Under the pieces are notes generated by a model. The model was given only the letters and a program-made list of their open reading frames with translations, searched no databases and was not told where the DNA came from. A program made the position numbers and the translations under genes. A stretch of 64,000 nt of DNA. Source: Kibdelosporangium philippinense (GTDB lineage Bacteria > Actinomycetota > Actinomycetes > Mycobacteriales > Pseudonocardiaceae). The first letter of the stretch is position 1; every line of letters starts with the position of its first letter. Location: positions 3,410,001 to 3,474,000 of the forward strand of contig NZ_JAJVCN010000001.1 in assembly GCF_021390435.2 (NCBI RefSeq). Reading direction: 5' to 3'. Shown one piece after another: positions 1-8,096 of this stretch.

Positions 1-174
1 GATCGGCTGATCCCGTTATCCTGCAACGAAATCCGACGACTCTGGGCCACCCTCACCCGTCCAGTACATCCCCGAGCACACATCCAGCACTGGTCTACCT
101 GGCGCCGACGCCACCAAACCCGCGCCCGTCACAGCCACTACCAGCGACAACACCGCACATATCAACAGGCATAA
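1..174 (+). CDS. IS701-like transposase, C-terminal fragment
   Basis: The reading frame is open from the first base and ends at TAA 172-174, giving 57 residues. The tail has the pattern NEIRRL ... HWSTWRRRHQTRARHSHYQRQ. That basic WxxWRRRHQxRAxxxHYxRQ ending is one I associate with DDE transposases of actinobacterial IS701-type elements; this is recognition from memory, not a search. None of the DDE catalytic residues are inside the window. The gene is only partial because the window cuts it, so nothing can be said about whether it is intact. Confidence 0.6.
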   Translation, partial: DRLIPLSCNEIRRLWATLTRPVHPRAHIQHWSTWRRRHQTRARHSHYQRQHRTYQQA

Positions 175-192
175 CACTGTGCTGCTGTCGTA
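1..192 (+). mobile_element. Right end of an IS701-like insertion sequence (left part outside window)
   Basis: Contains the last 57 codons of a transposase, and about 18 bases after its stop the sequence switches to the penicillin acylase gene. At the switch lies CTAA (193-196), which fits the YTAR target duplication known for IS701 elements. The other end of the element is outside the window, so the duplication cannot be confirmed from here. The exact boundary (about 192) is inferred from where the acylase reading frame resumes. Confidence 0.6.
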
Positions 193-1849
193 CTAACCGC
201 CGCGCGACCAGCGACACCTGATCGCCCTGCAGACGCATGGAATCCGCGACCGTTCCCCGCTGGGACTTCGCCAGCGTTTCCACGATCCGCTGATGCCGAG
301 CGGGATACGTCCACTCGAAACCGAGTGGGTAGGGATAGTTCGGCGGCAGGTTGAACTCGTTGGCTGTGGCGATGAATCCCTCGGTGGGGTTGTACGAGCG
401 CGGCAGGATGTCGCCGTTGTAGAACCCGTCCCATTCGTAGCGGCCGTCTCCTGGGATTGGCATCAGGCCGTCATATCCGCGCCGGATCGGCGCCAGCCCG
501 CCTGGCACCCAGCCGATGTTGCCGTGGACGTCCGCGTAGACCTGGTTTTCGGTCGGCGCGCCCCAGTCGCGCATCGCGTCGGTGAATTGGGTGAAGTTCT
601 TGGCCGTCATGTACTTCTGGCTGCCGTAGTACGGGCTCATCCCCGGCTGTAACCAGGCTGTGCGTACGGCGTAGGCCCGGGTGCCGTCGACTGCGATCAC
701 CGGACCGTGCCTGGTGTACGACAGTTCGACCTGACGCGCGGGCTCACCGGCCACAGATACCTTCTCTGTGCTGGTCCGGAGGCGTTCCCAGCCGTCGCCG
801 TAGCGATATCGGCTGTGGTCATTGGGGTCCAACTGGTAGACGTAGAGATCTTCTTGGTCCATCGGCATGACAGTCAGCCCGAACGCGATGGTCCCGTTGT
901 GCCCGATCGAGATCCCGGGCAAGAATGGTTCGTTGGCGCCAATGACATTCATCCCAGGCGCGACCAACTGGGAGATGTAACGCAGCGATGGCGCCGAATA
1001 CACGCGGTGCGGGTCGTTGGCCAGGATCGGACGACCAGTCGCGGTCCGCTTTGGCGCGACGACCCAGTTGTTGCTGCCCTCCAAGGCTTCGTCAGGTTGG
1101 GACGGCAACGCACGGACCTGCCCGTTGGCGAACGTCACCTCCTGCGTCGCCAACTGGAACACCCGCAGCACGTCACTCGGCAGCGCACAGGGATCGAAAC
1201 CAACAGGAACAACCGTTTCCCGTTTGGGCTTGAGCGACACGCGCACCAGGTCAGCGGGCAGACCAGCCACGCACGCAACCTTTGACCTCGCCACCTCACT
1301 GGTGAGATTTCTGGTCAGCCCATGGCTGCGGATCCGGACGATATCCGTTGCTTCCCAGTGGTCCGGGGTGTAACCGAGGATCCGGAACTCCTCAGGCATG
1401 GCCTCAGGATGCCTGCCGAGCCAGTCGACATAGGCATTGATCCCCTGCGTGAAACGACTGGCCGCGAGCTCGGCGTTGGGGCCGTAGCTGTCCCATTCCC
1501 GCCGCATGTCCCCGCGATACAGGAACAATCGCGCGGCCCGATCCTGCTCCACATAGGACGGACCAAGGACCTCGGACAGCTTGCCGAGGCCGCGCCGACG
1601 CCACAGGTCAATCTGGAACAACCGCTCACGCGCGGCGTTGAATCCCTGTGCGAGGAAGGCATCCGCGACAGACTCGGCGTACATGTGCGGAACACCCCAG
1701 CGGTCCACCACAAGCTGAACCGGCTGCCGTAAACCAGGAATGCTGAATCTTTCCAGCTGTGTCGCCATGGCTGGCGTCACACCGAACACCAAGCCGAGAA
1801 CGAAGATCACGACCACAAGTCGCTTGCTGAGCCTCCGTCGGGTCACCAT
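95..1849 (-). pseudogene. Penicillin acylase family N-terminal nucleophile hydrolase, 3' end cut off by an IS
   Basis: The product starts with a positively charged, hydrophobic signal sequence (residues 1-29, ending AMA), as expected for an exported acylase. Residues 33-90 carry the family pattern of the alpha chain (DRWGVPHMYAES, AQGFNAARERLFQIDLWRRRG). GSNNW at residues 258-262 marks the autoproteolysis point: Ser259 would be the N-terminal nucleophile of the beta chain. The family is usually 750-850 residues long. Here authentic sequence stops after about 552 residues at LVARRLV, at base 193, and the last 32 codons (to 95) are antisense to the transposase tail. About 200 C-terminal residues of the beta chain are therefore missing, and the protein is probably inactive. 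Members hydrolyse penicillins, acyl-homoserine lactones or other N-acyl amides; the substrate here cannot be told. Confidence 0.85.
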
Positions 1850-1960
1850 CTCGTTCTACTCGGTAACCATCACATGAACAACACTGGTCGCCGCTTCCTG
1901 CCCGCCCGGGAACGACGACACGCACCGACGGTCCCGGCGACCAACTGCCCAATAAGGACT

Positions 1961-1979
1961 GACACAAGGGCTTTGTGTC
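1961..1979 (-). terminator. Small hairpin after the 1997-2623 gene
   Basis: GACACAA and TTGTGTC form a 7-bp stem with a 5-base loop just past the stop codon of the upstream minus-strand gene and before the acylase start. There is no long T run, so a terminator role is only suggested by its position. Confidence 0.35.
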
Positions 1980-1996
1980 GCCAGTGGCCACGCCGG

Positions 1997-2623
1997 TCAT
2001 GGCCCGTCGTTCACCAAACGAACAGTTTTCGTGTTGACCTTGTCGGTCTGATCGGGACATCCAGCAGGCATCGGCTTGAATCTCACAGTGCCGTCACTAT
2101 CTGGCGTCCTGCCCCTCAGCGCCTCACTGCATGGTGCGGATACGCGAAGTGCGACGATCGGATAAACCGTCCCCTTCTTGTCACCAGCATTGCCGATAGG
2201 CGCATTGTGAAAACTCCACTTCCCATCTACCACCGGGACAGGATAAGGATTCACTTGATAGTAGTAGCCATCGGTCGGATCAAAGTCCACCAGCCAAATC
2301 AGATCACTCTCGCACGCAGTCCCTTCGAACAACGCACCACCCGCTGCCGATATCTTCGTGTTGTCAGCGGGCGCGGTGACGGCGAAAGCGCAGGTAAGGG
2401 ATGTTGCCGCGCTCGGTGGCGGAGGCGCGTCGGGAATGATCGGCAGCGATGGAGAAGAGACAGGCGTTACGGAAGGCTTGGAGGCAAGGATGATCGCAGC
2501 CACGATCGCGCCCACAGCGGTCAGCACGGCGGCAACGATCGCACCAACAGGCGCTGCCCAATGGGTTGAGCTCCGCGTTTTTCCTGACTCCTGACCAGAG
2601 TCTCCCTTGGTGTCGTCTGCCAT
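1997..2623 (-). CDS. Membrane-anchored hypothetical protein
   Basis: A 208-residue protein of unknown function. The start at 2623 is chosen because GGAGAGG lies five bases upstream; a longer reading frame exists but has no ribosome site. A hydrophilic charged N-terminus (MADDTKGDSGQESGKTR) is followed by one hydrophobic segment at about residues 20-46 rich in Ala, Val and Ile, then a proline/serine linker and a C-terminal domain of about 120 residues with four cysteines. This domain probably lies outside the cell and has a beta-rich look (ADNTKISAAGGALFEGTAC, WLVDFDPTDGYYYQV). I do not recognise the domain. A pattern of short cytoplasmic tail, one membrane span and an exported sensor-like domain is common in actinobacteria. 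Confidence 0.75.
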   Translation of the reverse strand: MADDTKGDSGQESGKTRSSTHWAAPVGAIVAAVLTAVGAIVAAIILASKPSVTPVSSPSLPIIPDAPPPPSAATSLTCAFAVTAPADNTKISAAGGALFEGTACESDLIWLVDFDPTDGYYYQVNPYPVPVVDGKWSFHNAPIGNAGDKKGTVYPIVALRVSAPCSEALRGRTPDSDGTVRFKPMPAGCPDQTDKVNTKTVRLVNDGP

Positions 2624-2954
2624 TAGGCCTCTCCAGCACTTCAAGCATCGGGTGCACGATCTATCACCGCACCGTGTTGCCCTGTACTCGCGAAAGAATG
2701 GTGCGACATTACAATTCCTTGCAATGTTCACCCTTTTGGTAGTCCGAGGACCGTCGATCGGCGGTCGTCACCACCACAACGGACAAAATCACGAACACAG
2801 AGCCGACGATCGTGGTCGCGGGCAGTGGTTCGTCCAGCACGAGCCAGCCGAGGAACAACGCGACTGCCGGATTGACGTAGGCATACGTCGTGGCCAGCCA
2901 GACCGGAACGTTGTCCAACAACCACACCAGCGACACATACGCCACCCCAAGCAG

Positions 2955-3114
2955 CTAGTGGCTCGTCTCAAGTCGTCGACCATGCAACCGGGCTTCCGGC
3001 CTGTCCATAAAGGATGATCAATCGTCACCTGAGTCACACCCGTCGCACATGCCACACCTGTTACCCAGGTTGACGCCGTGAAGGTCACCTTGACGGCGTT
3101 CAATTGAACGCACC
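2955..3114. repeat. Direct repeat copy 1 (about 160 bp) inside the EamA remnant
   Basis: Begins CTAGTGGCTCGTCTCAA and ends GAACGCACC. It matches the copy at 3232-3386 over nearly all its length, with scattered substitutions and a few small indels. Near its right end it carries the near-palindrome GTGAAGGTCACCTTGAC, also found in related form at 61471-61501. Both copies have the same orientation, and no reading frame in them looks like a protein. Confidence 0.85.
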
Positions 3115-3231
3115 TAACTCGGCCCTCACGAACAGTCGCGGGCGTGACCAGCGCCAGACGACGCAGGAAGCAGCCCTCCCGCCGATGAATGCCTCATTCG
3201 GGGTCACTCGGACCACCTCGGATCGATCCTG

Positions 3232-3386
3232 CTAGTGGCTCGTCTCAAACCGTTGACCATGCAACCGGGCTTCCGGTCTGTCCATAATGGATGATCAATC
3301 GTCACCTGAGTTACATCCGTCGCATGCACCACACCTGTTACCCACGTTGATGCCGTGAAGGTCACCTTGACGGCGTTGAACGCACC
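3232..3386. repeat. Direct repeat copy 2 (about 155 bp) inside the EamA remnant
   Basis: Second copy of the unit at 2955-3114, same orientation, 117 bases further on. The stretch between the copies (3115-3231) shows no gene, hairpin or tRNA that I can recognise. The duplication plus loss of the transporter core suggests recombination between such repeats, or insertion of a small non-autonomous element. Confidence 0.85.
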
Positions 3387-3645
3387 GAATCTTCCCCTCG
3401 CAAAGGCCTACCGCCCGCACGGCGCCGCAGCACGCCAGCGTGACCGTGGCAGCCTTCGCGCTGTATCACCAGGCAAACCTGCAGGTCACCGACCCGAACA
3501 CGGTCCAGCAGGATGAAGCCAGCGACGAGAAACCGGATGCCCATGCCGAACAGTGGCGGGCTTGTCCGAACGGCCGCGGTGATGGCCAGGTACGTCGAAC
3601 CCCATACCAGGTACAGGATCGCCAGGTTCGTCGCCGCCAGCAGCC

Positions 3646-4134
3646 TCATCGGGCTCGCAGGTGGGCGCCCCGTGGACGGTCCGAAACTGGCCACACGTAA
3701 GGCAGATCGTCGGACACGTCCGGAAAGAACGGGCGATAGTGCTCCGGGTCCTTGCGGACAAGCGCTGACTGGTGGCTCTCATGGAATGCGGCTTCACCCA
3801 GCCACGGCGGAAGCTCGCCCGCTTCGGCCAGTGCGGTCTGAGCCCGAACGTCAGCAGACCCGACCGTGCTACGGAAATCCGTCAACAGAGTCGCTGCGCA
3901 GGTGTCGCGTCGCCCCAGAGCACACCACACGTCACATACGTCCAGGCCGTACCGGGTGAGCGCCTCGTCGTACCCTGCCCACATGGCCGCAGCCGGGTGG
4001 TGCCGCCAGCCGTAGTCCGCGATTGTGAGCGCCCGCAATACTTGGATCGCCTCGACGCGTTGTTTGCCGAGCCGCCGAGCATCCAATACCGCCGCGGTTG
4101 CACGGAAGTCGGGATACGGCAGGAAAGTCTGCAT
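3646..4134 (-). CDS. MSMEG_6728-like protein, pyrimidine-dimer DNA glycosylase related
   Basis: A 162-residue cytoplasmic protein. The opening MQTFLPYPDFRATAAVLDARRLGKQRVEAIQVLRAL is the hallmark of this family, which resembles the phage T4 endonuclease V (pyrimidine-dimer glycosylase) N-terminus; a DNA-repair role is an inference from that relation. Conserved blocks continue with WRHHPAAAMWAGYDEALTRYG and the late PWLGEAAFHESHQSALVRKDPEHYRPFFP. The gene starts five bases after the stop of the STAS gene and its TGA overlaps the ATG of the decayed transporter, so the three once formed one operon. A sigma-B-type promoter ahead of the STAS gene would place this repair-like protein under general stress control. 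Confidence 0.8.
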   Translation of the reverse strand: MQTFLPYPDFRATAAVLDARRLGKQRVEAIQVLRALTIADYGWRHHPAAAMWAGYDEALTRYGLDVCDVWCALGRRDTCAATLLTDFRSTVGSADVRAQTALAEAGELPPWLGEAAFHESHQSALVRKDPEHYRPFFPDVSDDLPYVWPVSDRPRGAHLRAR

Positions 4135-4138
4135 CTCC

Positions 4139-4465
4139 TCAGCGATTACCAGCGGGCACTGTGTCGACGAGCGTGAATCGTTGCGCTAGTCCAGTCAGCT
4201 CGATCGTGCGCCGGGACGCGGGGCCACAGACCAGCCGGACTTCGACTCCGCGCAACGCGGCCTCGTCCTGGAACCGGATCAACGCCGCCAGCCCGGCCGA
4301 ACCAAGAAAGCTGATCTTGAGCAGGTCGACGAACAGGACACCGCCACAGGTAGTCAGGGCTGCACTGAGCTGCGTGGCGAAGTGCTGCCCGGTCGCCACG
4401 TCGACCTCACCCCGCAGCGACAGCACAGACGGGGAATGGGTCAAACCGTCGCCTGCCTCGTTCAT
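4139..4465 (-). CDS. STAS-domain protein, anti-sigma factor antagonist type
   Basis: 108 residues, one STAS domain. The start at 4465 is set by CGGAGG six bases upstream. Visible features are the first strand SVLSLRGEVDVATGQHFATQLSAAL, the core LFVDLLKISFLGSAGLAALIRF, in which the Ser of GSAGL aligns with the serine phosphorylated in SpoIIAA/RsbV-type proteins, and a C-terminal VRLVCGPASRRTIELTGLAQRF. Such proteins bind serine-kinase anti-sigma factors and so release sigma factors of the SigB/SigF class. No partner kinase or sigma gene is in the window. The upstream region contains GTTT-N16-GGGTAT on this strand, which would make the gene part of the regulon it helps control. It leads an operon with the glycosylase-like gene. 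Confidence 0.85.
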   Translation of the reverse strand: MNEAGDGLTHSPSVLSLRGEVDVATGQHFATQLSAALTTCGGVLFVDLLKISFLGSAGLAALIRFQDEAALRGVEVRLVCGPASRRTIELTGLAQRFTLVDTVPAGNR

Positions 4466-4506
4466 GGCATCCTCCGATTCACCGGCGCGGTACTCACCGC
4501 CGACGG

Positions 4507-4532
4507 ATACCCGAGCCTGATTGCCACGAAAC
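4507..4532 (-). promoter_or_regulatory. Sigma-B/SigF-type promoter for the STAS operon
   Basis: Reading on the minus strand: GTTT (4532-4529), a 16-base spacer, then GGGTAT (4512-4507). This matches the consensus GTTT-N15-17-GGGTAT known for mycobacterial SigF and Streptomyces SigB. A transcript would start near 4500, leaving about 35 bases before the STAS start codon and its GGAGG site. Confidence 0.65.
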
Positions 4533-4639
4533 GCCCGCACAAGGCGCACTCGGCTGGAGCCGGACCGAGCCAAGCCTGCCAGCAAGCTCGGCGGACAAGT
4601 TCCGAGAGCTCCTTGTCCGTTTCGGCACGGACGTCTGAA

Positions 4640-4664
4640 GTTTCTCACCGATTCCACCGGGTAG
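4640..4664 (+). promoter_or_regulatory. Sigma-B/SigF-type promoter for the molybdoenzyme operon
   Basis: GTTT (4640-4643), a 15-base spacer, then GGGTAG (4659-4664), one base off the best -10. The expected start site near 4672 lies about 26 bases before the ATG at 4698. It diverges from the similar motif at 4507-4532. Confidence 0.6.
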
Positions 4665-4697
4665 ACGCAATGAGTACCCGGCAAAAGGAGAAGCGCC

Positions 4698-7130
4698 ATG
4701 GTCGTCAGGGACGGCATTGGGCAGCCTTGGGGCGCTCGAACTCCGTACGGCGCTGGTCAGAGCTGGCCTGTCCGCGTCGACAGTCACCTCGCCGACGGTG
4801 TCACGCCTGAGGACGTCGACAAGTGGGTGCACACCGCGGCGGTGCTGCATTCCAATGGCGACGGTCTGGATCTGGCGGTCAAGGACGGCCGCATTGTCGG
4901 GGTTCGCGGTCGAGCTGACGACCGGGTCAATCACGGCAGGCTCGATCCGAAGGACCTGTTCGGCTGGCAGGCCAACAGTTCACCCGATCGACTGACGACT
5001 CCCCTTGTTCGCGATGGCGACCGGCTTGTTGAGTCCACATGGGACGTCGCGATGGGACGTGTGGTCGACCACAGCAAGAAGCTGTTGGCCGAGCAGGGCC
5101 CCAGCGCCTTGGGGTTCTACACCAGCGGCCAACTGTTCGCCGAGGAGTACTACACCCTCGCCGCCATCGCGCACGGCGCCATCGGAACCAACCACCTGGA
5201 CGGCAACACCCGGCTGTGTACCGCCACAGCCGCCGAAGCGCTGAAACAATCGTTCGGCTGCGACGGTCAACCCGCCTCCTACACCGATGTCGACCATGCC
5301 GACGTCATCGCGCTGTTTGGGCACAACGCCGCGGAAACCCAAGCCGTGCTGTGGAGCCGCATCCTCGATCGTCTCGCCGGACCGAACCCGCCGCGCCTGC
5401 TGTGCGTCGATCCACGGGAGACCGCGGTGGCACGCGCGGCGACTGTCCACTTGGCACCACTGCCCGGCACGAACCTGGCTCTGATGAACGGGATCCTGCA
5501 CGAGATCATTGCGAACGACTGGGTCGATCACGGTTACATCGAGCGGAACACCGTTGGATATGACGATCTCGTCCAGCAGGTCGCCGACTATCCGCCAGAC
5601 CGTGTCGCGTCTATCTGTGGCGTTTCCATCGGTGAGATCCGTGACGCCGCACGACTTCTTGGCCAGGCGGAACGTCTACTGTGCACGGTGTTGCAGGGTT
5701 TCTACCAGTCACATCAGGCAACAGCGGCGGCAGTTCAGGTGAACAACGTCAACCTGATCCGCGGGATGATCGGCAAACCAGGCGCGGGCGTCCTGCAGAT
5801 GAACGGGCAGCCGACAGCCGAGAACACCCGCGAGTGCGGCGCGGACGGCGATCTGACGGGATTCCGCAACTGGGCCAACGATTCTCACGTCGCCGAACTG
5901 GCGAGGCTGTGGAACATCAACCAAGCCCAGATCCCGCATTACGCGCCGCCAACCCATCTGATGCAGATGCTGAGGTATGCCGAGAACGGCACGATGAGAT
6001 TCCTGTGGGTCTCGGCGACCAATCCCGCTGTGTCGTTGCCCGAACTGCGCCGGATCCGGTCGATTCTCAGCCAGGACCGGCTTTTCCTCGTTGTCCAGGA
6101 CGCGTTCCGGACCGAGACGGCCGAACTCGCCGATGTCGTCCTGCCCGCTGCCATGTGGGGCGAGAAGACCGGCACCTTCACAAACGCAGACCGCACCGTG
6201 CACCTGTCGGACAAAGCAATCGACCCACCAGGGCAAGCGAAGTCCGATTTGGACATATTCTTGGACTATGCACGCCGCATGGACTTCCGTGACAAGGACG
6301 GCGAACCGTTCCCGCCTTGGCACGACCCGGAGTCGGCATTCGAGGCCTGGAAAGCGGCATCCGAGGGACGGCCGTGTGACTACTCCGGCTTGAGCTATGA
6401 CAGACTACGTGCCGTCGGCGGAATCCAATGGCCGTGCAACACCGGCAATTCCGACGGAACCGAGCGTCTCTACGCCGACGGACAGTTCTTCGCCCAACCG
6501 GACTACTGCGAAAGCTACGGCCGAGACCTGATCACCGGCGCATCGGTCGAACCCGACGAGTACCGTGCCATGAACCCCGACGGCAAAGCCATGATCAAAG
6601 CCGCCGAATACCTGCCACCGCACCAGCAAATGACGGAGGAATTCCCATACGCGCTGATCACCGGACGCACAATCTACCACTTCCACACACGCACGAAGAC
6701 GGCCCGAGCGCCCCAGCTCCAGCACGCCGCACCGGAAGTGTGGGTCGAGATATCCACTGTGGACGCGAAGAAACTCGGTATCACCGAAGGCGACCTCACC
6801 GAGATCCGCACTCCGCGAGGAGAAGTGCATGCACGAGCCCGCATCTGCGGCATCCGGGAACACGTGCTCTTCCTCCCATTCCACTATGGCTACTGGGACA
6901 CCGGGATGGACGGGCATCGAGCCGCCAACGAACTGACGCCGACGGAATGGGATCCAGCATCCAAACAACCTCTGTTCAAAACCGCCGCGGCCGCCATCAG
7001 TCTCCTCGCGCGCGGCGACGGTCCTTCTCCCGCGCCCACCACCGCCGCGTCAGCACCGGCTGCCGCTGACGTCCCCGACACCCAAGGTGACGCCAGCGCG
7101 CACGTGACCGAACAGGACGGTCAGGGATGA
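4698..7130 (+). CDS. Molybdopterin oxidoreductase (formate dehydrogenase/nitrate reductase-like) without Fe-S cysteines
   Basis: 810 residues; AAAGGAG precedes the ATG by about eight bases. The fold is that of the DMSO-reductase superfamily: an N-terminal domain, the cofactor-binding body (GFYTSGQLFAEEYY, NTRLCTATAAEALKQSFG, DVIALFGHNAAETQAVLW) and a C-terminal MGD-binding domain (ALITGRTIYHFHTRTKTARAP). Cys174 in NTRLC is the expected molybdenum ligand. The N-terminus normally binds a [4Fe-4S] cluster with CxxCxxxC plus a later Cys; here these places read A48-xx-H51-xxx-D55 and GRLDPKD, so all four cysteines are absent while the surrounding residues (SNG, DGRIVGVRGRADDRVNHGRL) are kept. The last ~50 residues are an Ala/Pro-rich tail. 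The substrate is unknown. Its stop overlaps the start of the next gene. Confidence 0.85.
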   Translation: MVVRDGIGQPWGARTPYGAGQSWPVRVDSHLADGVTPEDVDKWVHTAAVLHSNGDGLDLAVKDGRIVGVRGRADDRVNHGRLDPKDLFGWQANSSPDRLTTPLVRDGDRLVESTWDVAMGRVVDHSKKLLAEQGPSALGFYTSGQLFAEEYYTLAAIAHGAIGTNHLDGNTRLCTATAAEALKQSFGCDGQPASYTDVDHADVIALFGHNAAETQAVLWSRILDRLAGPNPPRLLCVDPRETAVARAATVHLAPLPGTNLALMNGILHEIIANDWVDHGYIERNTVGYDDLVQQVADYPPDRVASICGVSIGEIRDAARLLGQAERLLCTVLQGFYQSHQATAAAVQVNNVNLIRGMIGKPGAGVLQMNGQPTAENTRECGADGDLTGFRNWANDSHVAELARLWNINQAQIPHYAPPTHLMQMLRYAENGTMRFLWVSATNPAVSLPELRRIRSILSQDRLFLVVQDAFRTETAELADVVLPAAMWGEKTGTFTNADRTVHLSDKAIDPPGQAKSDLDIFLDYARRMDFRDKDGEPFPPWHDPESAFEAWKAASEGRPCDYSGLSYDRLRAVGGIQWPCNTGNSDGTERLYADGQFFAQPDYCESYGRDLITGASVEPDEYRAMNPDGKAMIKAAEYLPPHQQMTEEFPYALITGRTIYHFHTRTKTARAPQLQHAAPEVWVEISTVDAKKLGITEGDLTEIRTPRGEVHARARICGIREHVLFLPFHYGYWDTGMDGHRAANELTPTEWDPASKQPLFKTAAAAISLLARGDGPSPAPTTAASAPAAADVPDTQGDASAHVTEQDGQG

Positions 7131-7603
7131 AACTCGACCTCGCCCTGCGCGAACTGCACCGCTCCGAGACGTCATTGGCCAAGGACCTGCGCAAAGTCTC
7201 CCAACGGCACGCAGCCGACCACGACATCCACTACGTCACCCATGACCTGGCCGGATGGTCGGCGGATCATGTCCGCGGACTGGCCGAAGCCGCCCGGCAC
7301 TACGACCTGGAGTTGTCCGGCGACGTGCCAGAGACCATCCTCGCATCGATCCGCACGGCCATCAGCACATTGGCCGCCACCCGGCCGGAGCCGGGTCTGC
7401 TCCTCCTCGCTGATCTACGCCGCTTGCACCGCAAGGCCGCTGGCGTATCCCTCGATTGGGAACTACTGGCCCAAGGCGCGCAAGCCGCCAAGGACACCGA
7501 GCTGCTCAACCTGACGCAACGCTGCCACCCACAGACACTGCGTCAGATGAAGTGGACCAACGCGATGCTCAAAACCTTGTCGCCACAGGTCATCACTAGC
7601 TGA
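7127..7603 (+). CDS. Hypothetical partner protein of the molybdoenzyme
   Basis: 158 residues, translationally coupled to the oxidoreductase through ATGA (7127-7130). The sequence looks almost wholly alpha-helical, with charged amphipathic stretches (LALRELHRSETSLAKDLRKVSQRHAADHD, SADHVRGLAEAARHYDL, PEPGLLLLADLRRLHRKAAGVSLDWELLAQGAQAAKD), no signal peptide, no membrane span and a single cysteine. I do not recognise a named domain; a helical bundle that acts as chaperone, scaffold or electron-transfer partner of the molybdoenzyme is only a guess from the coupling. Its 3' end overlaps the convergent VOC gene by eight bases. Confidence 0.75.
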   Translation: MKLDLALRELHRSETSLAKDLRKVSQRHAADHDIHYVTHDLAGWSADHVRGLAEAARHYDLELSGDVPETILASIRTAISTLAATRPEPGLLLLADLRRLHRKAAGVSLDWELLAQGAQAAKDTELLNLTQRCHPQTLRQMKWTNAMLKTLSPQVITS

Positions 7604-8015
7604 CGTGCTTCGTGTCGCGGGCCAGCACATCGAGGTAATGCGGGTTGTACGTCAGCCCGAGCACATTCCCGAAGGGGTCGAGCACCGACGCACTGACAAA
7701 CCCGCCTTCCATCACGGTCTTGGGCTCGTGTGCAGTGGCCCCCATCGCAATGAGCCGCTCCAATGCGGCGTCGATGTCGTCGACGTGCCAAGCAACGGCC
7801 GCACTACCTGGTTGACCGGCAGCGGCCGTGGCGTAGCGGCGATCGAGGATGCCGAGCTCATGCTCATAGTCACCCACCCGGAACTCGACGTAGGCCGGGT
7901 TTTCGGCGTCGGGGCGCAGGAAGTACGGCTCAATGCCGAGAAAGTCCGCGTACCACTTGGCGGCGGCTGGGACGTCGTCGGCGACATAGCCAACGGTGGC
8001 AAGTCCGCGCAACAT
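7596..8015 (-). CDS. VOC-family (glyoxalase/bleomycin-resistance fold) protein
   Basis: 139 residues. The start at 8015 is preferred because GAGGAG lies six bases upstream; an earlier ATG exists. Two beta-alpha-beta-beta-beta units can be followed: LATVGYVADDVPAAAKWYADFLGIEPYF with VEFRVGDYEHELGIL, and AVAWHVDDIDAALERLIAMGATAHEP with SVLDPFGNVLGL. The pattern DPFGN(V/L)GL and the Glu/His of the second half are usual metal-site positions. Such proteins act as dioxygenases, isomerases or drug-binding resistance proteins; which one cannot be told. Confidence 0.85.
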   Translation of the reverse strand: MLRGLATVGYVADDVPAAAKWYADFLGIEPYFLRPDAENPAYVEFRVGDYEHELGILDRRYATAAAGQPGSAAVAWHVDDIDAALERLIAMGATAHEPKTVMEGGFVSASVLDPFGNVLGLTYNPHYLDVLARDTKHVS

Positions 8016-8096
8016 CGCAACTCCTCTCATCGAGAACAACCTGACGTACCAACCCTATGAACGATTGAGGTCACTTTCTGTCCCCATCGGCAACAA

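Larger units (their letters stand above)
2709..3649 (-). pseudogene. EamA/DMT-family transporter, two separated remnants
   Basis: The N-terminal remnant (about 3649-3505) reads as the first EamA helices (LAATNLAILYLVWGSTYLAITAAVRTSPP, then GIRFLVAGFILL). The C-terminal remnant (2945-2709) has the typical last helices (VWLATTYAYVNPAVALFLGWLVLDEPL). The middle, about 170 residues of a normal 290-300, is gone and replaced by about 550 bases that hold two direct repeats. The ATG at 3647-3649 overlaps the TGA of the upstream gene (ATGA), so the original gene was translationally coupled to the glycosylase-like gene at 3646-4134. The family exports amino acids or other small metabolites; this copy cannot be functional. 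Confidence 0.75.

Noticed and set aside
3115-3231. Possible tRNA or small RNA between the direct repeats
   Set aside because: No cloverleaf arms, no TTCGANNC-type loop and no strong hairpin could be found.
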